Below are positions 1 to 8,762 of a stretch of DNA of 19,415 nucleotides, piece by piece. The DNA lies in the NCBI GenBank assembly GCA_002389385.1, contig DGOK01000039.1, forward strand, positions 1 through 19,415, read 5' to 3'. The stretch is from Rhodospirillaceae bacterium UBA4468 (GTDB lineage Bacteria; Pseudomonadota; Alphaproteobacteria; Rhodospirillales; Casp-alpha2). Position 1 is the first letter of the stretch. Each line of letters opens with the position of its first letter. The notes under the pieces are model-generated. The model had not been told where the DNA came from. It did not search any database and worked only from the letters and a program-made list of their open reading frames with translations. The translations under genes and the position numbers were made by a program.

Positions 1-52
1 GATATAATCATATAGAGTTTTTGAAAAAAGTATAAATGCCGCAGGATTGACG

Positions 53-886
53 TTAGTCAGAGATTTGGATCTCTCCCCCTTCGGATGAAATCATGACCGT
101 CATACCGTCAAATGCTGGCGTCACATTTTCAGGTGACTGCCGTTTCAATTCGGCATAATCAATATCTGGACCGAGATGTGTAAGGATCACTTTTTTCGGT
201 TTTACACGAGAAATCCATTTCAGTGCCAAATCGACATGAGCATGTGTCCAATGTTCATCCCACCGAAAAGTCCCAATAATCCAAACATCAAGATTTGCCG
301 CTTCGAGATCGGTCAGAACGTCCTCAGTCAAATCTTTTACATCTGTCGAATAAACCGTCCGACCAAATCGAAATCCAACCGTTTTCGAAAATCCATGATC
401 TTGCTCAAAAGTTCCAATTTTAACGCCAAAGACGTCCAAGTCATCACCAGGCAAAAATTCATTCATTTCGAGCACAGGACGCACAAATATCTTTTTGTCG
501 TCCGGCGGCAATGGTTTCAGCGTATATCCAAAACACTGCTCAATATGTCGATGTGTCGCTTCATTGCTATATATCGGCAAAGGCTTCTTTATGAACTTGT
601 TAATGCCCCTGAGATCATCGATCCCATTCATATGATCTGCATGGGCATGCGTATAAAGCACCGCATCAACACCATGGACATCTTCACGCAGTAATTGTTG
701 CCTCAGATCAGGCGATGTATCGACCAAGAAACGTTTATCTGCCGTTTCCACCAAGATCGATTGCCTGAGACGGGCATTCTTTGGATTTGTGGGGTCACAT
801 TCCCCCCAACCAACACCAATGCCAGGCACACCACTTGATGATCCAGAGCCCAGGAACGTGATTTTTATCGGTCCAAACTCACTCAC
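53..886 (-). CDS. MBL-fold metallo-hydrolase, PhnP-like
   Basis: A 277-residue metallo-beta-lactamase-fold protein, expected to be a cytoplasmic two-metal phosphodiesterase. The metal ligands are visible: the HxHxDH signature at residues 80-85 (THAHADHMNG), His164, Asp182 in the YSTDV segment, and His237 in LTHLGPD; a further HAH is at 215-217. The N-terminal GSGSSSGVP and the DTSPDLRQQLL strand fit the PhnP-like group, whose best-known member cleaves phosphoribosyl cyclic phosphate. In this context, next to tatD and metG and far from any phosphonate genes, the true substrate is unknown, so I give no gene symbol. The start codon is GTG, overlapping the tatD stop by four bases (GTGA), which implies translational coupling. 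It is the last gene of the leftward block; the 52 bases beyond it hold a T-run on the minus strand but no convincing hairpin. Confidence 0.9.
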   Translation of the reverse strand: MSEFGPIKITFLGSGSSSGVPGIGVGWGECDPTNPKNARLRQSILVETADKRFLVDTSPDLRQQLLREDVHGVDAVLYTHAHADHMNGIDDLRGINKFIKKPLPIYSNEATHRHIEQCFGYTLKPLPPDDKKIFVRPVLEMNEFLPGDDLDVFGVKIGTFEQDHGFSKTVGFRFGRTVYSTDVKDLTEDVLTDLEAANLDVWIIGTFRWDEHWTHAHVDLALKWISRVKPKKVILTHLGPDIDYAELKRQSPENVTPAFDGMTVMISSEGGEIQISD

Positions 887-1722
887 GCAGCAGCACCGTC
901 AATAGCCGCACCAGCCTTGGCAAAGACACGCTTGAAGTTATCCGTGGTAATCTGCGCAATCTCAGAAGGGGTAATCCCCCTAACCTCGGCGATTTTTGCG
1001 GCCGTGAACGCTGTAAATGCAGGCTCGTTGCGCTTACCCCGTTGTGGAATGGGTGCTAGATACGGGCTATCCGTTTCAACCAGAATACGCTCAGCTGGAA
1101 TAACCCGGGCAACGTCGCGCAGCTCATCGGCTTTCTTGAACGTAACAATGCCTGAGAACGAGATATAGAAGCCCATGGCGATCATACGCTCAGCCAGTTC
1201 CTGGGTTGCACTAAAGCAATGGATGAGCCCTGGGAACGGCCCCAGCGCGTGCTCCTCTTCCATGATACGGATGGTGTCGGTATCGGCATCACGCGTATGT
1301 ACGATCAACGGCAAGCCGGTCTCGCGCGCTGCATGAATGTGGGTGCGAAACTGTCGTTCCTGTATATCGCGGGGGCTATGCTCATAGAAGAAATCCAACC
1401 CGGTTTCCCCTATTCCCACAACTTTATGATGCTGTGATAGCTCGACGAGTTCTTCGACGCTGACTTCTTTCTCAGTGCCTGCCTGGTGCGGATGAATGCC
1501 TACAGAACAAAAGATGTTATCGAAGCGTTCAGCGACAGCGAGAACGCCCGGGAACTTACTCAGGTGCGTTGAGATCGTCACCATATGAGAGATACCAGCG
1601 TTACCTGCCCGTGCCACGATATCATCAAGTTCATCCCCAAAGCCAGGGAGATCGAGGTGACAATGGCTGTCTACGAGCGGCGTATCAAAAACAGGTGGTT
1701 GTTTATCGGTCATGGCTAACAT
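883..1722 (-). CDS. tatD: TatD family metal-dependent hydrolase / DNase
   Basis: A 279-residue TIM-barrel hydrolase of the TatD family, which act as metal-dependent 3'-5' exonucleases or deoxyribonucleases in the cytoplasm. The family ligands are all present: HxH at residues 20-22 (DSHCHLD), Glu106 in GIGETGLDFFY, His142 in IVHTRDAD, His168 in LIHCFS, and Asp218 in VETDSPYLAP. The length is normal. The start is taken at the first ATG (MLAMTD); a second ATG three codons in is possible, and neither has a strong ribosome-binding site (AGAG lies upstream of the first). The gene follows metG after 92 bases and overlaps the MBL hydrolase by four bases. The metG-tatD-MBL order is common in Alphaproteobacteria. 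The family assignment is secure; the physiological role (DNA repair or turnover) is known only for relatives. Confidence 0.95.
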   Translation of the reverse strand: MLAMTDKQPPVFDTPLVDSHCHLDLPGFGDELDDIVARAGNAGISHMVTISTHLSKFPGVLAVAERFDNIFCSVGIHPHQAGTEKEVSVEELVELSQHHKVVGIGETGLDFFYEHSPRDIQERQFRTHIHAARETGLPLIVHTRDADTDTIRIMEEEHALGPFPGLIHCFSATQELAERMIAMGFYISFSGIVTFKKADELRDVARVIPAERILVETDSPYLAPIPQRGKRNEPAFTAFTAAKIAEVRGITPSEIAQITTDNFKRVFAKAGAAIDGAAA

Positions 1723-1814
1723 GTTGTCTCTGCCACGCTGAGAGTCAACCTTATGGTTAGCGAGACGTTAACAGCGACCGCTATTGGCAGGATTTTAGTC
1801 GTCTAAGAGGGATA

Positions 1815-3368
1815 TTACTCGGCGTCTTCGTCCACAAAGCGGGGGAATACCCCTTCTGGCTTTGGTAGGTCCAGACCCGGTACAAGCGCCCCACCCTCGC
1901 CTAATGCCGTGAAATCACGGGCATCAGCGGATTGTGCTAATTGATCGAGCATCTTTTCCATCGCTTCAGGCATTACAGGCTGCGCCATAATGGCCAGATG
2001 ACGGATGGTTTCTGCCAGCACATAAAGGACGGTTGCCATACGTGCAGGGTCTTCTTTCTTAAGCTTCCAAGGAGCCTGACGATCGACATAACCATTGGCT
2101 GCACGGATAACCACCCAGATCGATTCTAGGGCATGGTTAAAGCCCTGTCGGTCCAATTGGTCACGCACCACCTCCAAGAGGCCCTGAGCTTGCCCTAGCA
2201 AGGCTGTATCATCAGCCTCGAACGGGCCTGGTGTCGGTACTTTGCCATCGCAGTTCTTGGCGATCATCGACAGCACGCGCTGTGCCAGATTACCAAAGTC
2301 GTTTGCCAGCTCACCGTTCATACGATTGATCATCGCAGTATGCGAGAAATCGCCATCGTTACCGAACGGCACTTCCCGCAACATGAAATAGCGCACCTGA
2401 TCGAGACCGTATCTATTTGCGAGTTCAATCGGATCAATAACGTTGCCCAGAGACTTTGAAATCTTTTGACCTTCGTTGGTCCACCATCCGTGCGCGAACA
2501 CCCGCTTGGGCAATTCAAGCCCAGCTGCCATCAGGAATGCGGGCCAATAGACAGCATGAAAGCGCAGGATATCTTTACCGACCATATGCAGGTCTGCAGG
2601 CCAGTACTTGGCGTAATTTCCACCATCAGTCTCGGGATAGCCAACGGCTGTAATGTAGTTCGTCAGCGCATCAAGCCACACATACATAATGTGTTCATCA
2701 TCGCCCGGCACCGGAACGCCCCACTTAAAGGTCGTCCGCGAAACAGAAAGATCATTCAGGCCACCTTTTACAAAGCTGGTCACTTCGTTGCGACGGCTTT
2801 CCGGCAAGATGAAATCAGGATTGGCATCATAATATGCAAGCAGACGATCACCCCAGGCTGATAGCTTAAAGAAGTAGCTTGGCTCTTCGACCCATTCGAC
2901 CTCAGCACCCGAAGGTGCGATCCGCACGCCGTCTGCATTCTTTGTCAGCTCGTCTTCGCCGTAGAAGGCTTCATCGCGCACAGCGTACCAGCCCACATAT
3001 GAGCCAAGATAGATATCGCCCGCATCAACTAGTTTTTGCCAGATCGCCTGACATGCCTTGATGTGGCGAGGCTCGGTCGTACGAATAAAATCGTCATGGG
3101 TAAAGTTCATGAAGTCTGCAAGATCACGGAAATTCTGCGAGACTTCTGTCGTGAATGTTAGCGGATCTTTACCCGCTGCCTCGGCAGATTTCTCAACCTT
3201 CTGGCCGTGCTCGTCAGTTCCAGTAAGGAAACGCACGTAATACCCATCAAGGCGCTTGAAGCGTGCTAATACGTCACAAGCCAACGTCGTATACGCGTGG
3301 CCAATATGCGGCGCGTCATTGACGTAGTAAATCGGTGTTGTGACGTAATAAGTCGGCTGATCTGACAT
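1815..3368 (-). CDS. metG: Methionyl-tRNA synthetase
   Basis: A 517-residue class I aminoacyl-tRNA synthetase that charges tRNA-Met with methionine. The HIGH motif is at residues 21-24 (APHIGHAYTT) and the KMSKS-type loop reads KISKS at 302-306 (GQKISKSLGNVID). WLDALTNYIT and LHMVGKDILRFH in the catalytic core are typical of MetRS. The protein ends soon after the anticodon-binding helical domain, so it is the short form lacking the C-terminal tRNA-binding (Arc1p/OB) domain. The insert between about residues 120 and 160 shows no cysteine pairs, so the zinc knuckle is absent. An AGGG ribosome-binding site lies just ahead of the ATG. It sits 74 bases after holB in the same direction. Confidence 0.98.
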   Translation of the reverse strand: MSDQPTYYVTTPIYYVNDAPHIGHAYTTLACDVLARFKRLDGYYVRFLTGTDEHGQKVEKSAEAAGKDPLTFTTEVSQNFRDLADFMNFTHDDFIRTTEPRHIKACQAIWQKLVDAGDIYLGSYVGWYAVRDEAFYGEDELTKNADGVRIAPSGAEVEWVEEPSYFFKLSAWGDRLLAYYDANPDFILPESRRNEVTSFVKGGLNDLSVSRTTFKWGVPVPGDDEHIMYVWLDALTNYITAVGYPETDGGNYAKYWPADLHMVGKDILRFHAVYWPAFLMAAGLELPKRVFAHGWWTNEGQKISKSLGNVIDPIELANRYGLDQVRYFMLREVPFGNDGDFSHTAMINRMNGELANDFGNLAQRVLSMIAKNCDGKVPTPGPFEADDTALLGQAQGLLEVVRDQLDRQGFNHALESIWVVIRAANGYVDRQAPWKLKKEDPARMATVLYVLAETIRHLAIMAQPVMPEAMEKMLDQLAQSADARDFTALGEGGALVPGLDLPKPEGVFPRFVDEDAE

Positions 3369-3442
3369 CGGTTTTCCCTAATAATTCCGGCCTTTAGGTA
3401 CGGCGGGCACGGCAAACGGTCAAGGATGATGGTGCTTAGAGT

Positions 3443-4564
3443 TTATGCCAGCGACAGGAAAAGCGATAAAATGACCTGTTTACGATCGAGATTGAGGGTA
3501 TCAGCGCTTCGAATGAGGCTCTCAGCTTGATCCAGGCGCCCCAGCCATACCGGCAAGGCCGCCGTCGCTGCCGCACGTGTCGCGATCTCACGTTCGGCAT
3601 CACTCAGGCTTTCATCCCCTTCAGCACCTCTGGAAGACGCCAGAACGATCCTGGACAGCCACCAGCGGAATAATTCGAGGCCTGAATAATACGCATCATC
3701 AGCACCTGATTTCGAAAGTTTGGTTGCCAACGCCTGAACTGCACTGCCGTTTATGTTCGGCAACGATCCGATGATTTTAACAACATCACGGTAGATGTCT
3801 AAGCCATCGCCAGATGCCAGTGACATGGCGCGTCCGATGCTCCCCTCAGACAAGCGTGCGAGCTCGTGAGCATCATCAGCGCTAACATCTGGCATGTAGC
3901 GGCCCATCAGGTCGCATACTGTCTCAGTGGACAGCGGCTTGAGCGTCAGTGTCCGACAGCGCGACCGTGTGGTTGATAACAAGCGGCCGGGATTATGACT
4001 AACCATGATAATAACCAAACCCGCAGGCGGCTCTTCGAGGACTTTCAGGAATGCATTTTCAGACGATGTGTTCATCAACTCAGCACCATCGACGATGATC
4101 ACTTTGTAGCCGCCTTCGCTCGATGTCATATGCGCAAAATCAATGGCCGAGCGCACGTCATCAACGCGGATTTGCGTGCTGAGCTTACCCTTGTCGTTGA
4201 CCTTTAATTCAACCGTCATCAAGTCGCCATGGCCACTTGCCGCCACCCGGTGGAACAAAGACCGATCCGGTGACACATAAAGACTGCCTTCGGTCGTCGG
4301 GATATCGTCATCCGCAAACAGACCACCAGCCGCTGACGCGGTCTCGCCATCGCTGTCTCGTGTGAAGAGATACCGTGCAAATCTGTAGGCGAGCGTCGCC
4401 TTACCAATACCTTTTGGCCCCGTGATCAACCAGGCATGCGGCAACCGTCCACTTGCCTCAGCATTGATCAAAACCTGCTCAGCCTCTTCGTGACCAAACA
4501 GATCGGCAGTTTCGCGTGGTGTTGGGATGTCGTTTTCTTCGGAAATGACGGCCTTGGCGTTCAT
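3443..4564 (-). CDS. holB: DNA polymerase III subunit delta'
   Basis: A 373-residue AAA+ clamp-loader subunit, part of the replisome complex that loads the beta sliding clamp. Visible features are the Walker A loop GPKGIGKA at residues 49-56, a Walker B-like strand VIIVDGAELMN at 155-165, the LEEPP segment at 176-180 and the SRC motif near 201-203 (TTRSRCRTL). Cysteines for the zinc module seen in enterobacterial delta' are missing, as is usual in Alphaproteobacteria. The start codon shares one base with the tmk stop (TGATG), so translation is probably coupled. The tmk-holB-metG order is a conserved alphaproteobacterial arrangement, which supports delta' over DnaX for this protein. Confidence 0.95.
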   Translation of the reverse strand: MNAKAVISEENDIPTPRETADLFGHEEAEQVLINAEASGRLPHAWLITGPKGIGKATLAYRFARYLFTRDSDGETASAAGGLFADDDIPTTEGSLYVSPDRSLFHRVAASGHGDLMTVELKVNDKGKLSTQIRVDDVRSAIDFAHMTSSEGGYKVIIVDGAELMNTSSENAFLKVLEEPPAGLVIIMVSHNPGRLLSTTRSRCRTLTLKPLSTETVCDLMGRYMPDVSADDAHELARLSEGSIGRAMSLASGDGLDIYRDVVKIIGSLPNINGSAVQALATKLSKSGADDAYYSGLELFRWWLSRIVLASSRGAEGDESLSDAEREIATRAAATAALPVWLGRLDQAESLIRSADTLNLDRKQVILSLFLSLA

Positions 4565-5208
4565 CAGACCTGAACTCCAAGCAAGTCATGCAACGAAGTG
4601 CGAACAGCTTTTGCGACGGCATCAATGTCTCCGCGCGCATCAATGACTTTGCAGCGATCAGGCTCTGCAGCAGCGATCGATAGAAACCCTTCACGGAGAC
4701 GATTATGGAAGTCCGTTTCCATCCGCTCAAAACGATCTTCATTACTTTTCATTTTGATCATGCGACGGCCCGCACGGGCAAGCCCCTCCCCCACTGGAAG
4801 GTCCAGAATGAACGTGGCATCTGGTTTGAACGGCCCAAGCACGGCACTATGAATAGAAGCGATACGGTCCCGTTCAATGCCACCGCCATAACCTTGATAA
4901 GCCATTGTCGAATCTGAGAAGCGGTCAGAGATCACCCAGTCACCACGCTCAAGCGCTGGTCGGACTGTCTTTATGACGTGCATTTCACGCGCTGCATAAT
5001 TCAACAAGACTTCGGCCATGGGTGACCATCGATCGACTTCGCCAGACACCAAGAGCTCTCGAATATCTTCAGCAGCGGGCGCGCCGCCGGGTTCACGCGT
5101 AGTGACAACACTATGCCCTGCCTGCTTAAGAGCATCTGCCAGCAATTTGACTTGGGTCGATTTACCCCCGCCTTCACCGCCTTCAAATGTTAAAAACTTG
5201 CCGCTCAT
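4564..5208 (-). CDS. tmk: Thymidylate kinase
   Basis: A 214-residue dTMP kinase making dTDP for DNA synthesis. With the chosen start the P-loop lies at residues 10-17 (GGEGGGKS), followed by TREPGG and the DRF segment in VISDRFSDSTMAYQG. The reading frame is open to a position 57 bases further upstream, but that would overlap the carboxypeptidase gene by 44 bases. The ATG at 5208 gives the normal family N-terminus (MSGKFLTFEG) and lies 13 bases after the preceding stop, with a GAGG ribosome-binding sequence overlapping that stop. It shares one base with holB downstream. Function and start are both well supported. Confidence 0.95.
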   Translation of the reverse strand: MSGKFLTFEGGEGGGKSTQVKLLADALKQAGHSVVTTREPGGAPAAEDIRELLVSGEVDRWSPMAEVLLNYAAREMHVIKTVRPALERGDWVISDRFSDSTMAYQGYGGGIERDRIASIHSAVLGPFKPDATFILDLPVGEGLARAGRRMIKMKSNEDRFERMETDFHNRLREGFLSIAAAEPDRCKVIDARGDIDAVAKAVRTSLHDLLGVQV

Positions 5209-5221
5209 TGACGGCTGATCC

Positions 5222-6388
5222 TCACCCTTGTTGGCCCCAAAGTAGAAACTCCAGTGCTGCGCCAAGACGACCTACCATGCCGAGTTGCTGGCTATCGGTT
5301 GCGGCGAGCAATGGCACTTCGATGGTCTCGAAGTCTGGTGCTTCAATCGTCAGTGTCCCAACGGATTGCCCTGCCGTGATAGGTGCCGAAATTGGTGACT
5401 GATACTCTACAGTCACCTTCATGGCGCGGCGAGACTTTCTGGACATCGTTAAATGAACATCACGATCGATTTTAAGGGCAACCGTCGGTTTCGTGCCGAG
5501 CCATACGGGCGCGATCTCAACGGTATCGCCCGCTTTGAACAGTGAATAATTATTGAACTCGCGAAAACCCCAATCCAGAATTCGTGCTGATTCTGAGGCC
5601 CGGTCTTTGCTGCTTTTCAAGCCGTTGACGACAACGATCAAACGTCGGTCACCCTGCTTGGCAGTCCCCGTCAAGCCGTACCCGGCTTCAGATGTGTGGC
5701 CGGTCTTCATGCCATCTGCACCCGCATACCCATAAATCAACGGGTTCCGGTTGGACTGGCGAATGCCGTTGTAAGTAAATACACGCTCAGAATAGAAGCT
5801 AAACAATTCAGGGAAGTCTTGAATAATACGTGTCGACAATGTTGCTAAATCTCGAGCTGTCGTCCGGTGTTCTGAATGCGGCCATCCCGTCGCGTTCATA
5901 AAGTTACTACCCGTCATACCGAGTTCTTGGGCCTTATCTGTCATACGGCGTGCGAAGGCTTCTTCACTGCCTGCAAGGCTTTCAGCGACGACGATGCACG
6001 CATCATTACCAGATTGAACAATGATGCCGCGGATCAGGTCTTCAACGCGGACTTCGGATTTAGGCGGCAGGAACATTGTCGAGCTACCACTCGCAGCCCC
6101 GCCCTTGCGCCATGCATTTTCAGAAACCCTGAATTTGTCATCAAGCGACACACGGCCATCATTGATGCTTTCAAACAATAGATAAGCCGTCATCAGCTTG
6201 CTCATCGAGGCCGGCGGCATTTGCTCATCAGCGTTCTTGTTCAAAATCACTGTGCCAGTGGACGGGTCGATCAAGATCGCCTCTCGGGCCTTTGTATCAA
6301 TCACTTCGGCCGTCGCCACCACCACAACAAACGAAGAAAGCGCCAGGACTGACAAACTTGTCAGCGTTGATTTAAGAATATTGTTCAA
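5222..6388 (-). CDS. dacC: D-alanyl-D-alanine carboxypeptidase (PBP5/6 family)
   Basis: A 388-residue low-molecular-weight penicillin-binding protein that trims the terminal D-alanine from peptidoglycan stem peptides in the periplasm. The three active-site motifs are present: SxxK at residues 61-64 (SMSK), SGN at 126-128 and KTG at 228-230. An N-terminal hydrophobic stretch (about residues 8-27) ends in ATA-E and looks like a cleavable signal peptide. A C-terminal PBP5_C-like beta domain follows, and the last 25 or so residues form a plausible amphipathic membrane anchor (GRLGAALEFLLWG). The start codon is TTG, with GGAG about 11 bases upstream; an ATG just ahead is out of frame and soon stops. 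The gene lies between rlpA and tmk, a conserved alphaproteobacterial placement. The symbol dacC is the usual label for such genes; dacA or dacF would serve equally. Confidence 0.9.
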   Translation of the reverse strand: MNNILKSTLTSLSVLALSSFVVVVATAEVIDTKAREAILIDPSTGTVILNKNADEQMPPASMSKLMTAYLLFESINDGRVSLDDKFRVSENAWRKGGAASGSSTMFLPPKSEVRVEDLIRGIIVQSGNDACIVVAESLAGSEEAFARRMTDKAQELGMTGSNFMNATGWPHSEHRTTARDLATLSTRIIQDFPELFSFYSERVFTYNGIRQSNRNPLIYGYAGADGMKTGHTSEAGYGLTGTAKQGDRRLIVVVNGLKSSKDRASESARILDWGFREFNNYSLFKAGDTVEIAPVWLGTKPTVALKIDRDVHLTMSRKSRRAMKVTVEYQSPISAPITAGQSVGTLTIEAPDFETIEVPLLAATDSQQLGMVGRLGAALEFLLWGQQG

Positions 6389-6452
6389 TTTTGATATAGC
6401 TCCATTTTATTCACGCTTTCTGACGCCTAACAGTGACATTTTGATGGCGTTC

Positions 6453-7436
6453 TTAATCTACGATGATACGCGCATCAGGATAGCCTGTTCCAATAACCTG
6501 ATTAAGTATCATGTCTGCCTGATCAACGTCCGCCAAAGGCCCGACGCGAACTCGATATAGGTCTCTGCCATTCACGAGGACCTGATCTAAAAAGACAGGG
6601 CCGAGTGGGCTCAAGCTGGCACGAACCTGATTTGCGTTATCAAACAGGCCAAACGCGCCCGCCTGCACAAAGATCGATGTTGGTGATACGGGTCCCTGCT
6701 CAACAGCGGCATCTAGTGACGTGATCAAAGTCGCTGTTTCAGGTTGTAAGGTTGCATTCGAAATTGTGCCAGTTTGCGCTGGGGGAATATTGCTCACATT
6801 TGGTGACAATTCAGCCCCTACAGGCGCCGGCAATGTCTCGGCGCTTACGCTCGCTTTAGGAAGTTTATCTACGGTAATTGGCGAGCCGACCTGCGCTAAC
6901 GTTTCACGGTTCTGCATGCGTGCAGCAACGGCGCGCGATTGATCCGCCAAAATTTGAACGCGTACACGTGACGTTCCTTGGTTCTGGAAGCCTAACAACT
7001 GCGCGCCACGCTTTGAGATATCGATAATACGGCCCTTCGCAAAAGGCCCCCGGTCGTTGACCTTTAGAACCAACGAACGCCCGTTTTCCAAGTTGGTGAC
7101 TCGAACAAAACTAGGCATCGGCAATGTGCGATGCGCCGCCGTCAGCGAATTCATATCATAATCTTCGCCGTTCGCCGTTTTACGGCCATGAAATGCAGCA
7201 CCATACCAAGATGCAATGCCGGTCTCGTCGTATTCATAATCTTCGGCAGGATAATACCAAATGTTATCAATCTGATAAGGGTTGCCGACCTTGTAATAAC
7301 CACTGCCAGCCTGCGTATCATCGTCTTGGGCAACGCGTTTCGCTGTATGAATCAAGAACTGGGTCTCTGCGCAACCCGCCAGAAACACAACCATCGCAGC
7401 CATCACACCCAAGGTCCGCAACCTAACGCCAATCAT
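6453..7436 (-). CDS. rlpA: RlpA septal ring lytic transglycosylase lipoprotein
   Basis: A 327-residue RlpA homologue that acts on or binds naked glycan strands at the division septum. It has a short signal peptide and a lipobox LAGC with the acylated cysteine at residue 22, so it should be a lipoprotein. The double-psi beta-barrel domain spans about residues 72-165, beginning GIASWYG, with the conserved His102 (AAHRTLP) and Asp128 (VNDRGPF) and then IIDISKRGAQLLG. A proline/threonine-rich linker follows, and a SPOR domain occupies about 250-327 (SIFVQAGAFG, YRVRVGPL), which binds denuded septal peptidoglycan. ATG start with GAGG 11 bases upstream. It precedes the carboxypeptidase gene by 64 bases, so cell-wall remodelling genes are grouped. 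Confidence 0.95.
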   Translation of the reverse strand: MIGVRLRTLGVMAAMVVFLAGCAETQFLIHTAKRVAQDDDTQAGSGYYKVGNPYQIDNIWYYPAEDYEYDETGIASWYGAAFHGRKTANGEDYDMNSLTAAHRTLPMPSFVRVTNLENGRSLVLKVNDRGPFAKGRIIDISKRGAQLLGFQNQGTSRVRVQILADQSRAVAARMQNRETLAQVGSPITVDKLPKASVSAETLPAPVGAELSPNVSNIPPAQTGTISNATLQPETATLITSLDAAVEQGPVSPTSIFVQAGAFGLFDNANQVRASLSPLGPVFLDQVLVNGRDLYRVRVGPLADVDQADMILNQVIGTGYPDARIIVD

Positions 7437-7469
7437 ATTGTCTTGTTCCTCAAGCTCAGCTCCAATTCG

Positions 7470-7497
7470 GCTATATCGTTATATTCTGCCACAACAA
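7470..7497 (-). promoter_or_regulatory. Possible promoter for rlpA
   Basis: On the minus strand a TTGTTG (7497-7492) and TATAGC (7475-7470) are separated by 16 bases, in the 118-base gap upstream of rlpA. Each hexamer resembles the sigma-70 consensus but is not perfect, and the spacing is one base short. This is a pattern match only. Confidence 0.3.
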
Positions 7498-7554
7498 TGC
7501 GAAAAGTCACATCATCTTGTGTTTGATTAAAGGCAAAACGCTATTTATGGCGTA

Positions 7555-8760
7555 TTATTTACCTGCGGCCGTACGTAAACGTTCCAACAAGCCAAATGTC
7601 GGATGCGCGTCAGCTGCCAGTCGATTGGTTTTCTGGAAACCACGGATAGCGCCACGCGTCATCGGCCCTGCTCGTCCATCAATACCACCCGTATTAAACC
7701 CGAGCTGCGTCAATAACCGCTGCATTTCAGAGATATCTGCATACCGAAGCATTTGTGCATTCGCTGGTTTTTTAACACTTAACGGTGGCAATCCAATAAA
7801 TCGATCCGCCAAATGTCCTACTGCAATCGCATAAAGCTGCGATGCATTCCAGCGCATGATTGTCCGATAGTTGCTGTAAACCAAGAACGCTGGCCCGGCA
7901 GCACCAGCCGGCAAGAGCAACGAAGCCTGAATATCTTTTGTAGAAAGATCAGCACCACCAATTTTGCGGACACCAAGTTTTTGCCACTCAGTTAAAGACT
8001 TTTTTTCCTGTAAGCCTGCTGATGACCAATCGAACTCTTTTGGTAATGCGACTTCACGGCCCCAAGTGTAATCAGGATTCCAGCCAACGCGTTTCAAATA
8101 GTTTGAAGCCGATGCAAAAGCATCCGGCAGGCTGTTCCATAAATCACGGCGCCCATCACCATCACGGTCTACGGCATAGGCCTCGAACGTCGTTGGGATG
8201 AATTGCATATTCCCCATTGCACCTGCCCATGATGACTTAACGTCAATCGGCACATCCCCACGGGCGACAAGTTTGATCGCCGACAGGAATTGCGTCTTAA
8301 AGAAGTCTGCACGTCGTGCGTCATGCGCCAGCGTTGCGACCGAACTCAACATGTGAAATGCACCAAAGTTACGACCGAAATCTGTCTCAACGCCCCAAAA
8401 TGCCACGAGAAACCGCGGTGGCACGCCGTAGTCTTTCTCAATTTCTGCCAAAAGAGCTGCATGCTTCTTGAGCATTTCCTTGCCTTTTGCGACGCGTGAA
8501 TCTGGAACATAAATCTCCATATAACGCCACAATGTCAGCATGAATTCCGGTTGACGCTTATCAAGCTCAAGCACACGGGGGATTGGCGTCACAGATCCAA
8601 GCGCCCTATCCAGCAACGCGTCATTCACACCTGCACGTGCTGCCTCAGCTCTAAATCCTTTAAGCCAAACATCGAACGGCTGAGATTGTTCTGCCTGTGC
8701 CGTTGATGCCAAAAGCACCATGAACAAGCCTAGCAATACACGAGAAAGTTTATGCGACAC
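7555..8760 (-). CDS. mltB: MltB-family lytic murein transglycosylase with peptidoglycan-binding domain
   Basis: A 401-residue periplasmic lytic transglycosylase that cleaves the MurNAc-GlcNAc bond of peptidoglycan and leaves 1,6-anhydro ends. A signal peptide ends at STAQA (residue 23) without a lipobox, so the protein is likely soluble. The SLT2/MltB catalytic domain covers about 28-325 with the catalytic Glu125 in FWGVETDFG, followed by SSWAGAMGNMQFIPTTF and a DRDGDGRRDLW segment. A PG_binding_1 domain lies at about 340-397 (MQRLLTQLGF, GAIRGFQKTN); this architecture is common in Alphaproteobacteria. The start is GTG, with GGAGG ten bases upstream inside the last codons of the YdcF-like gene; only two bases separate the two genes. 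MltB is the family name; the exact paralogue cannot be told. Confidence 0.93.
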   Translation of the reverse strand: MSHKLSRVLLGLFMVLLASTAQAEQSQPFDVWLKGFRAEAARAGVNDALLDRALGSVTPIPRVLELDKRQPEFMLTLWRYMEIYVPDSRVAKGKEMLKKHAALLAEIEKDYGVPPRFLVAFWGVETDFGRNFGAFHMLSSVATLAHDARRADFFKTQFLSAIKLVARGDVPIDVKSSWAGAMGNMQFIPTTFEAYAVDRDGDGRRDLWNSLPDAFASASNYLKRVGWNPDYTWGREVALPKEFDWSSAGLQEKKSLTEWQKLGVRKIGGADLSTKDIQASLLLPAGAAGPAFLVYSNYRTIMRWNASQLYAIAVGHLADRFIGLPPLSVKKPANAQMLRYADISEMQRLLTQLGFNTGGIDGRAGPMTRGAIRGFQKTNRLAADAHPTFGLLERLRTAAGK

Positions 8761-8762
8761 GG

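Noticed and set aside
5209..5265. Longer N-terminus for thymidylate kinase
   Set aside because: It would overlap the carboxypeptidase gene by 44 bases and add residues not seen in the family; the internal ATG gives the standard start.
7531..7552. Hairpin after mltB with ACGC/GCGT arms and TTTT
   Set aside because: Only four base pairs before a mismatch; too weak to call a terminator.
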